Below are positions 1-4,884 of a DNA stretch of 5,049 nucleotides, in pieces. The DNA comes from H111-94 sp034436045 (GTDB taxonomy: Bacteria; Chloroflexota; Ktedonobacteria; Ktedonobacterales; Ktedonobacteraceae). The notes below the pieces were generated by a model. That model ran no database searches, was not told the DNA's origin, and saw only the letters and a list, made by a program, of their open reading frames with translations. Made by a program: the position numbers and the translations under genes. The DNA is taken from the NCBI GenBank assembly GCA_034436045.1, contig DAOTVZ010000261.1:1-5049 (forward strand), read 5' to 3'. Position 1 is the first letter of the stretch. Each line of letters begins with the position of its first letter.

Positions 1-321
1 CGACGACGCATCTATTATCGAGGCAATGCCCAGGTGTGCAATCACTGCCCGCTCAAAGCAGCTTGTACCGATTCAGAGAAAGGAAGAGAAATCGTGCGTC
101 TCCTTGAGCCGTGGCCTCACTCGGAGATAGGGCGCTTTCACCGGGGGCTGTCACTAGCCTTGATCACGCTGGCAACGTTGATCGTCCTCACAGCGCTAGG
201 CTGGCATCACCGGCTTCACGAAGCGCTCCTGCTCGCCGGAACGCTCGTGTGCCTTGCTCTGGCCGGTCATTATCTACTGAGGGCTTTTAGGGCAAGCCCG
301 GCAAATTTTCCTGGGACATGA
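1..321 (+). CDS. Small two-helix membrane protein with transposase-like CxxC...C motif (5' partial)
   Basis: The frame is open from the first base to the TGA at 319-321, giving 106 visible residues. Residues 1-33 are basic and contain C13-x2-C16-x5-C22 followed by a threonine and a basic GRE-IVR stretch. This resembles the zinc-ribbon-like 'C..CPL...CT' segment near the C-terminus of IS1182-type DDE transposases. The rest is unlike a transposase: two hydrophobic segments (about 50-67 and 74-93) joined by a short charged turn, then a short polar tail. A metal-binding cytoplasmic head on a membrane hairpin is plausible but inferred. The start is uncertain. The upstream residues fit the motif, so the gene probably begins before the window. 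A GTG at 34, with a weak GAGG at 20-23, would instead give a complete 95-residue protein. I do not recognise a named family, and no function is assigned. Confidence 0.6.
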   Translation, partial: RRRIYYRGNAQVCNHCPLKAACTDSEKGREIVRLLEPWPHSEIGRFHRGLSLALITLATLIVLTALGWHHRLHEALLLAGTLVCLALAGHYLLRAFRASPANFPGT

Positions 322-325
322 TAAC

Positions 326-395
326 AGGCACAGGAGAGGCATTCCCCTCTGATCCTCACCTTGCCCCCGTCATTCTGTGCCTTCATATCTTTTTC
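326..395 (+). terminator. Probable intrinsic terminator after the membrane-protein gene
   Basis: Just after the TGA, AGGCACAGGA (326-335) pairs with TTCTGTGCCT (373-382): nine Watson-Crick pairs and one G-U. The long loop holds a second small hairpin, GAGG (336-339) with CCTC (346-349). A T-rich run including TTTTT (390-394) follows the outer stem after about 7 nt. The layout suits termination of the upstream gene and separates it from serS. The large loop and the delayed T-tract make it an imperfect example. Confidence 0.5.
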
Positions 396-403
396 CTTAG
401 TTA

Positions 404-420
404 TGTGAAACATGTTCACA
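404..420 (+). promoter_or_regulatory. Operator-like dyad upstream of serS
   Basis: TGTGAA (404-409) and TTCACA (415-420) are exact inverted 6-mers around a 5-bp centre, ACATG. The dyad lies about 22 bp upstream of the candidate -35 box of serS, centred near -66 from the inferred start. The half-sites resemble CRP/FNR-family half-sites (TGTGA and TCACA), but the spacing between those 5-mers is 7 bp instead of the usual 6. Which regulator binds, if any, cannot be told from the sequence. Confidence 0.4.
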
Positions 421-442
421 GCTATTCCTCGTTCCCACATAG

Positions 443-471
443 TTGCGCAATCGTTTAGAATTGGGTAAAAT
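443..471 (+). promoter_or_regulatory. serS promoter, placed for a leaderless mRNA
   Basis: A weak -35, TTGCGC (443-448), is followed after exactly 17 bp by a strong -10, TAAAAT (466-471, 5/6 to TATAAT). The serS ATG begins 7 nt after the end of the -10 box, where transcription would normally start. There is no Shine-Dalgarno sequence upstream of the ATG, and the -10 box itself contains the in-frame TAA (466-468) that rules out an earlier start in this frame. Together these suggest a transcript that begins at or beside the ATG. Confidence 0.6.
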
Positions 472-477
472 CAACCC

Positions 478-1746
478 ATGTTACCACTTGAGTTTGTGCG
501 CCAACATCCTGAACTTCTGCGCGAGGGGCTACGTAAGCGTAGAGATACGCGCTCACTCGATGAGCTATTTCGTTTGATCGACCAGCGTAACGCAGCGATT
601 GCGAGCCGCGACCGCCTCTATGCCCTGCTCAAGACACACAAAGAGCAGGTTCGCATCCTTCCTATCGTCGGCAGAGCAGAACAGAATAAAAACATCAAGC
701 AGATTACGCAGGATATTCGACAGCTCGACCTGAGTATCGATAACCTGGAGACACGCATCCAGTTTATTCTGCTCACCATCCCTAATCTGCCACACAAAAG
801 CGTGCCGGAAGGGGATGGCGAGGCCGACGACGTGGTACTACGCTACTGGGGCGAGCCACCTGCCTTTCACTTTGAACCCCAGCCTCACTGGATACTGGGA
901 GAACGCCTGGGCATGATCGATGTGCCCGGTGGCACACGTATCGCGGGCAGTCGCTTTGTCACGCTCACAGGCATGGGGGCGCGTCTGGAACGCACACTGA
1001 TCTCCTTCATGCTCGATACACATACCAACGAACATGGCTATACCGAAATATTGCCCCCCTTCCTGGTTAAACGCCCGGTACTGCAAGGCGCAGGCCAGTT
1101 GCCAAAGTTCGAGGAACAGGTCTATCACTGCCAGGAAGATGACCTCTTTCTCAACCCCACCGCTGAGGTGCCCCTGGTAGGACTGCATAGCGATAGCATT
1201 TTAGCCACAGAGATGCTGCCATTACGCTACGTGGCATGGAGTAGCGCCTTCCGACGCGAAGCAGGCTCAGCCTCACGCCACAATCGCGGCCTGCTGCGCC
1301 TGCATCAATTCAATAAGGTTGAACTCTTTCAGATCGTTGCCGCCCAGGACTCCTATCAAACATTGGAAGTCATGCTTGGTCATGCTGAGGCCATTTTACG
1401 CGCCCTGGAACTACCCTATCGCGTTATCGAATGCTGCACCGCCAACCTGCCCTTTGCTGCCACCAAAAGCTATGATCTTGAGGTCTGGATGCCGGGGCAA
1501 CAAAACTATGTCGAGATCGCCTCGATCAGTAACTGCGAGGCTTACCAGGCCAGGCGTGCCAATATCAAAGTTCGCACGGCGCAGAACCATATCGAGTACC
1601 CCCATACCTTGAATGGCTCCGGGCTGGCAGTTGGGCGCACTATGGCCGCGCTACTCGAACTCTATCAGCAGGCCGATGGCTCAGTTGTTGTTCCGAAAGT
1701 ACTACGCCCCTATCTTGGTACATCACTCCTTAATTCCCCCCGATAA
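478..1746 (+). CDS. serS: Serine--tRNA ligase (seryl-tRNA synthetase)
   Basis: This cytoplasmic class II aminoacyl-tRNA synthetase activates serine with ATP and charges tRNA-Ser (and tRNA-Sec where present). At 422 residues it has the usual bacterial length. Residues 1-105 form the N-terminal helical arm, predicted coiled coil, that grips the long variable arm of tRNA-Ser; it ends in the family's 'IPNLPH.SVP' segment. The catalytic domain shows GQLPKFEEQVY (206-216), the serine-site TAE (228-230), motif 2 FRREAGSASRHNRG (258-271), the KVE glutamate (282), VEIASISN (345-352) and motif 3 NGSGLAVGRT (379-388). Several usually constant positions differ, including 'CTANLPFAATKSYD' (320-333), where most bacteria have a CTGD-x-GF form. 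The start is fixed by an in-frame stop 12 bp upstream. No T-box leader is visible. A tRNA-Ser gene follows 90 bp downstream. Identity is secure; whether it is the main or a second SerRS is unknown. Confidence 0.97.
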   Translation: MLPLEFVRQHPELLREGLRKRRDTRSLDELFRLIDQRNAAIASRDRLYALLKTHKEQVRILPIVGRAEQNKNIKQITQDIRQLDLSIDNLETRIQFILLTIPNLPHKSVPEGDGEADDVVLRYWGEPPAFHFEPQPHWILGERLGMIDVPGGTRIAGSRFVTLTGMGARLERTLISFMLDTHTNEHGYTEILPPFLVKRPVLQGAGQLPKFEEQVYHCQEDDLFLNPTAEVPLVGLHSDSILATEMLPLRYVAWSSAFRREAGSASRHNRGLLRLHQFNKVELFQIVAAQDSYQTLEVMLGHAEAILRALELPYRVIECCTANLPFAATKSYDLEVWMPGQQNYVEIASISNCEAYQARRANIKVRTAQNHIEYPHTLNGSGLAVGRTMAALLELYQQADGSVVVPKVLRPYLGTSLLNSPR

Positions 1747-1799
1747 GCAAATTTACGAACCATTAGATGAGATTGTTAGGTGATTGTGCGTCTCTCCTC

Positions 1800-1829
1800 T
1801 TCCCAAACCACACAGAAATATGTTACACT
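1800..1829 (+). promoter_or_regulatory. Candidate promoter of tRNA-Ser
   Basis: TTCCCA (1800-1805, 4/6 to TTGACA) is followed after 18 bp by TACACT (1824-1829), preceded by TGT (1821-1823), an extended -10 form. The predicted start, about 7 nt downstream, falls at 1836-1837, on the first base of the tRNA. Read-through from serS, 90 bp upstream with no visible terminator, is the alternative source of transcript. Confidence 0.45.
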
Positions 1830-1836
1830 ACGACAC

Positions 1837-1920
1837 GGAGGGATGGCAGAGTGGTCTATTGCGACTGTCTTGAAAACAGTTGGGTTCACAGCCCCGGGGG
1901 TTCGAATCCCTCTCCCTCCG
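1837..1920 (+). tRNA. tRNA-Ser, anticodon TGA
   Basis: A complete 84-nt class II tRNA folds by hand. The acceptor stem is GGAGGGA (1837-1843) with TCCCTCC (1913-1919) and discriminator G1920, as expected for serine. The anticodon stem is ACTGT/ACAGT (1864-1868, 1876-1880) around the loop CTTGAAA, anticodon TGA at 1871-1873. A long variable arm with a GGG/CCC stem (about 1881-1895) marks the serine class. The T-arm is GGGGG/CCCTC around TTCGAAT (1901-1907). The 3' CCA is not encoded (CTT follows G1920), so it must be added enzymatically. It would read UCA and other UCN codons. It lies next to serS, whose product charges it. Confidence 0.97.
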
Positions 1921-1934
1921 CTTTCAGGGAAGGT

Positions 1935-1960
1935 GCATTCCCCCAGGCCGGATGCTTTTT
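1935..1960 (+). terminator. Intrinsic terminator after tRNA-Ser
   Basis: GCAT(T)CC (1935-1941) pairs with GGATGC (1950-1955), six pairs with one bulged T and an 8-nt loop, and TTTTT (1956-1960) follows directly. It begins 14 nt after the tRNA, the usual place for a tRNA terminator. The competing hairpin GGGAA/TTCCC (1927-1931, 1938-1942) overlaps it and has no adjacent T-run. Confidence 0.55.
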
Positions 1961-2025
1961 CGCATATCTACTTCTGCCTCATCAGAGAAACCGGTCTCTT
2001 AAGAATCAGGGCAACAATGGAGTTG

Positions 2026-2141
2026 TCGGGGGAAGTAAGAAAGAATCTGACTGCTGGTGGAGTGGGAGGAGATGGACAGATAAACAGACACTGCGCGCTT
2101 TTGAAGGAGACGTTTACGCCAACGTATCGTTCGGGGGAAGT
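2026..2141 (+). repeat. Exact 11-bp direct repeat spaced 105 bp, upstream of the DUF4388 gene
   Basis: TCGGGGGAAGT occurs at 2026-2036 and again at 2131-2141. The start-to-start distance is 105 bp, about ten turns of B-DNA, so both copies lie on the same helix face. Both sit in the presumed control region of the DUF4388/activator operon. The copies diverge immediately outside the 11 bp, so this is not a recent duplication. A regulator-binding role is inference. Confidence 0.4.
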
Positions 2142-2179
2142 GGCTATATGTTGTGCGTAATGTTTATTTTTGGACGGAC

Positions 2180-2184
2180 GGTGA
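2180..2184 (+). promoter_or_regulatory. Ribosome binding site supporting the GTG start of the DUF4388 gene
   Basis: GGTGA matches the 3' part of the anti-Shine-Dalgarno complement (AGGTGAT) and lies 6 nt before the GTG at 2191. An in-frame TGA at 2182-2184 overlaps it, so no start further upstream is possible before that stop. The GTG is the start that gives the family's usual 'MSL.GNLE.LSLPEVL' beginning. Confidence 0.55.
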
Positions 2185-2190
2185 AGTATT

Positions 2191-3744
2191 GTGTCACTGA
2201 TAGGTAATTTGGAACAACTGAGCCTGCCGGAGGTCTTGCAACAAATTGAGGCGCAGGGTAAAACAGGCTTGCTTATAGTGAAACAAGGTATACTGTGGGT
2301 AGAGTTCTATTTCAAACAGGGATGGTTAATGTGCGTCGGCCCTGTCCGCACCACTGCAACGCTGGGAGAACGGCTCGTACAAACTGGCATGATCTCAGAA
2401 CAAGCATGGCAAGAGGCAAAGCGCAAGATAGGTGCCGAACCTTTAAGTGAGATACATATCGCATCTACTCTCTTTGATCTCGGCTTCGTAGGCCAGGAGG
2501 AACTACGTTCCTGGTCAACCCAACGTGCAGCAGAGGTCATTCAGGCCATCCTCTGCTGGACACAAGGGGAAATCTACTTTGAAGAGCAGATCTTGCCTCC
2601 TGCTGATCGGCTACAGGTTGCTATCATTGCCTCGTCTCTCTTACCGGCCCCTCCCCCCCCTCGGCAACCAGCCCCTGTTATACCTCTGACTCCCCAAACA
2701 GACGGCGCGCCCAAATACCAGAACAGCGGTTCTCTCTCTGGAAACCGCGAGGAGAACTTGTTCGACTATCACCGATCAACACCTATGCCCGCTGCTACCC
2801 TGCCCAAAACCAATGGTCGTAACCCGTATTCTACAGACATCTCAAACGTGCCGACATTGCTTGATCCTTCACAATTCTTGGACGAAACACCACCCCCAAT
2901 CGCACGCTCGCTTCCAGCCCAAAACACCGATAATTCGCTATCGGCTCTACCCGCGCTCCCTTCACTGAAGAAAAAGGTGGGAGAGATTCCATCTACACCG
3001 CTGCTCAATAAAGAGGCCGAGGCTTTCATTGCATTGAATCTGCTTGACGGGGGAGAAACACCTGCTCCTCCACCGCCAACACCTGTACGCGCGGTGGCCG
3101 GTGAACCAATCAATATTTCTTTAATGCATCCCGATATGATACTGGTAGAAGTCGAGGCTCTGGCCTTGCTTGAACAGAAGGTTGAACTTCAGATCACGCC
3201 AGATCAGTGGCGTATGCTACGGCGCGTCGATGGACAAACTTCATTACGCAATCTCTGCCAGGAATTTGGCATGCCTCCTGAACAGATTTGTCAGATTGCA
3301 GGTGAATTAGTCCTCCTCGGCCTCATTCAACTGGTGCTACCCGGTCAGGCAACTATTAACGCCATGTCTCCACTCAGGCTCAGCGAGGCAGCCGTTATGC
3401 GCCCCTACAACGGTCAGGTTGGTTTCTCGAGGTCCGGCTCACGAGAAGGGTATGATGAAGCACGCCCCTACGGTTCTATGCCCACCTCCACACCGCTACC
3501 ATCCACAACAGGGATGCTTGCTCCCAATGCTATACCACCACTCGCGCCACCATCCGGTCTAGAAACCGAATCGCAATGGGGCAATGGTGGCAATGGCGCA
3601 ACCTTTATCACCGGGCGGGGCTGGGTCGTCAAGCCTCAACCGCTACGCCCGCTGTCGGCATCAGGGCCAATCGCCGTCACTCCATCAGTACAAACGCAAC
3701 CCCCTTATGCCTATCCCACAGGCATGAAATCCGGCGCGTTTTAG
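2191..3744 (+). CDS. DUF4388 (PATAN) domain protein with proline-rich linkers and a C-terminal winged-helix-like domain
   Basis: The N-terminus (1-150) is a DUF4388/PATAN domain: 'MSLIGNLEQLSLPEVLQ', then 'GKTGLLIV' and a '..FYFKQGWLMCV' strand pair, ending in 'ILCWTQGEIYFEE' (120-132). Such domains occur in signalling proteins of Chloroflexota, Deinococcus, Cyanobacteria and delta-proteobacteria, often beside response regulators or small GTPases; their ligand is unknown. Residues 151-305 are a low-complexity, probably disordered linker with two PPPP runs and several S/T-P sites. Residues 310-385 look like a winged helix: 'LQITPDQWRMLRRVDGQTSLRNLCQEFGMPPEQ' and a following 'ELVLLGLIQLV' helix, a unit that often accompanies DUF4388. 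Residues 386-517 are again low complexity (Pro, Ser, Gly). No signal peptide or membrane segment is seen, so it is cytoplasmic. The activator gene starts 71 bp downstream in the same direction, suggesting one operon. The domain call is firm; the role as a partner of the activator is inferred. Confidence 0.9.
   Translation: MSLIGNLEQLSLPEVLQQIEAQGKTGLLIVKQGILWVEFYFKQGWLMCVGPVRTTATLGERLVQTGMISEQAWQEAKRKIGAEPLSEIHIASTLFDLGFVGQEELRSWSTQRAAEVIQAILCWTQGEIYFEEQILPPADRLQVAIIASSLLPAPPPPRQPAPVIPLTPQTDGAPKYQNSGSLSGNREENLFDYHRSTPMPAATLPKTNGRNPYSTDISNVPTLLDPSQFLDETPPPIARSLPAQNTDNSLSALPALPSLKKKVGEIPSTPLLNKEAEAFIALNLLDGGETPAPPPPTPVRAVAGEPINISLMHPDMILVEVEALALLEQKVELQITPDQWRMLRRVDGQTSLRNLCQEFGMPPEQICQIAGELVLLGLIQLVLPGQATINAMSPLRLSEAAVMRPYNGQVGFSRSGSREGYDEARPYGSMPTSTPLPSTTGMLAPNAIPPLAPPSGLETESQWGNGGNGATFITGRGWVVKPQPLRPLSASGPIAVTPSVQTQPPYAYPTGMKSGAF
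2653..2660 (+). repeat. C8 homopolymer inside the DUF4388 gene
   Basis: Eight consecutive cytosines encode part of the first polyproline run (residues 155-157) at the end of the PATAN domain. Loss or gain of one base would truncate the protein in the linker. Such tracts can be slippage-prone, but proline-rich coding alone also explains it. Confidence 0.6.
3573..3596 (+). repeat. Triple GCAATGG micro-repeat in the DUF4388 gene
   Basis: GCAATGG occurs at 3573, 3581 and 3590, spaced 8 and 9 bp. It encodes the glycine/asparagine-rich segment around residues 462-470 of the disordered tail. The uneven spacing argues against simple in-frame repeat expansion. Confidence 0.45.
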
Positions 3745-3797
3745 CCTGCGGTAGCGGATGGGGAACTATCAGAACAAACATGCACAATAATACATTG

Positions 3798-3810
3798 AGA
3801 GGTGGGGCGG
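3798..3810 (+). promoter_or_regulatory. Ribosome binding region choosing the start of the activator gene
   Basis: AGAGGTG (3798-3804) is a good anti-Shine-Dalgarno match 11 nt before the ATG at 3816, and the purine run GGGGCGG (3804-3810) lies 5 nt before it. The earlier in-frame ATG at 3780 has its nearest purine-rich stretch (GGATGGGGA, 3756-3764) 15 nt away. This favours 3816. Confidence 0.55.
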
Positions 3811-3815
3811 TTGGA

Positions 3816-4868
3816 ATGAAGAGTCAACAAGCATTGCTTGAGCAGCAAGCCAATGATCATAAGCTGGCCGAACTTATCATCGGGCGTAGCGTGGCTATCC
3901 ACGAGATCAGACGCATGGTACTTCAAGTCGCGCGCTACCCCTCCACAACGGTTCTGCTTCAGGGTGAGAGCGGTACCGGGAAAGATGTCGTAGCACACGC
4001 CATCCACGAATTAAGTAGCCGTTCAGCATACAATTTTGTTGCTATCAATTGTGCCGCGCTCCCCGATACGCTGCTAGAAACAGAGCTTTTTGGAGTTGAG
4101 GCGGGCGCATTTACCGATGCGAAAGTCTCGCGTGAGGGCTACCTGTCGCGCGCCGACGGCGGCACACTCTTCCTGGACGAGATCGGCACCATGCCGCGCG
4201 TGTTACAAGCCAAACTACTACGTTTCCTGGAAACGCGCAATTTCCGCCGCGTCGGCAGCACAAAAGAACTGCATGTTGATCTGCGCATTATCTCCGCTAC
4301 CAACACAGACCTGCAAGCAGCGGTCGCGCAGGGACTCTTCCGCGATGATCTCTACTACCGCCTCAAAGTTATCACCATCACGCTTCCCCCACTTCGAGAG
4401 CGGCTCGAAGACCTTGAACTACTGGTCGAACACTTCTTACGTATCTATAGCGGCGATAAAGAGCCGCTGCGCATTAGCGCGGAAGCAATGTCCTTGCTTC
4501 ATCAATACTCCTGGCCCGGCAATGTACGCGAACTGCGCAGCGTTATTCAACGGGGACAAATTGTCTGCAATGGGTACGAGATTCGCCCCGAGGACCTACC
4601 GGATAATATTCGTCAGGCCAACCTCAACGCACAACAGCACCTTTCCGATTTACAGCAACAAATGCACCTGCCCCCCGAAGGACTTGACCTTCCGACCTTT
4701 ATGCACCGCATCGAGCAACAATTTATCGCCGAGGCCCTGCAACGTTGTCACGGCAATCAGGTTCAAGCCGCCTCCTTGCTGGGCCTCTCGCGCGACCAGC
4801 TTCGCTATCGTCTGGCCAAACAGAGCCTGCCCAGGCATGATAATAAACATGAACAAATCATCTACTAA
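3816..4868 (+). CDS. Receiver-less sigma-54-dependent (bEBP) AAA+ transcriptional activator with Fis-type HTH
   Basis: From ATG 3816 the protein has 350 residues. Only about 20 precede the AAA+ domain, so there is no receiver, GAF, PAS or other sensory domain. The AAA+ core holds Walker A GESGTGKD (50-57), the sigma-54-contact loop GAFTDA (97-102; consensus GAFTGA), Walker B GGTLFLDEI (115-123), sensor I around ATNTD (161-165), arginine-finger segment FRDDLYYRL (175-183), and sensor II WPGNVREL (233-240). The C-terminus (312-338) is a Fis-type helix-turn-helix, GNQVQAASLLGLSRDQLRYRL, for enhancer binding. Proteins of this kind hydrolyse ATP to remodel the closed complex of sigma-54 RNA polymerase. 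The architecture matches PspF, which is controlled by a partner protein. The DUF4388 gene 71 bp upstream is the natural candidate partner (inference). The frame is open back to 3576, but that part lies inside the DUF4388 gene and lacks family similarity. An ATG at 3780 would add 12 residues. Confidence 0.94.
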   Translation: MKSQQALLEQQANDHKLAELIIGRSVAIHEIRRMVLQVARYPSTTVLLQGESGTGKDVVAHAIHELSSRSAYNFVAINCAALPDTLLETELFGVEAGAFTDAKVSREGYLSRADGGTLFLDEIGTMPRVLQAKLLRFLETRNFRRVGSTKELHVDLRIISATNTDLQAAVAQGLFRDDLYYRLKVITITLPPLRERLEDLELLVEHFLRIYSGDKEPLRISAEAMSLLHQYSWPGNVRELRSVIQRGQIVCNGYEIRPEDLPDNIRQANLNAQQHLSDLQQQMHLPPEGLDLPTFMHRIEQQFIAEALQRCHGNQVQAASLLGLSRDQLRYRLAKQSLPRHDNKHEQIIY

Positions 4869-4884
4869 GCCCGATACTCTGCCC

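Larger units (their letters stand above)
1961..2190. other. Gene-free, purine-rich intergenic region
   Basis: I see no credible gene on either strand in these 230 bases. Open frames crossing it also run through the tRNA and are artefacts. The + strand is purine-rich from about 2017 to 2080. A small dyad AGAGA/TCTCT (1984-1988, 1995-1999) and an 11-bp direct repeat are present. No convincing -35/-10 pair for the downstream DUF4388 gene could be picked out, although a promoter is expected here because the tRNA terminator lies upstream. Confidence 0.6.

Noticed and set aside
322..477. T-box riboswitch upstream of serS
   Set aside because: No TGGNACCGCG T-box sequence or specifier stem is visible, and the promoter lies directly at the start codon.
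565..1612. Several open frames inside serS on both strands
   Set aside because: All overlap the secure SerRS coding sequence and show no family features.
2141..2156. Possible sigma-54 promoter TGGCTATATGTTGTGC before the DUF4388 gene
   Set aside because: The GG and GC elements are 11 bp apart instead of the strict 10, and the TTG is displaced from the GC; treated as a near miss.
1767..2207. Two overlapping + strand open frames (1767-2207 and 1780-2160)
   Set aside because: Both run straight through the tRNA-Ser gene. The phrase MAEWSIATVLKTVGFTAPGV is simply the tRNA translated, a well-known annotation artefact.
3576..3815. An 80-codon N-terminal extension of the activator
   Set aside because: It lies almost wholly inside the DUF4388 gene in another frame, has no bEBP-like content, and a better supported start exists at 3816.
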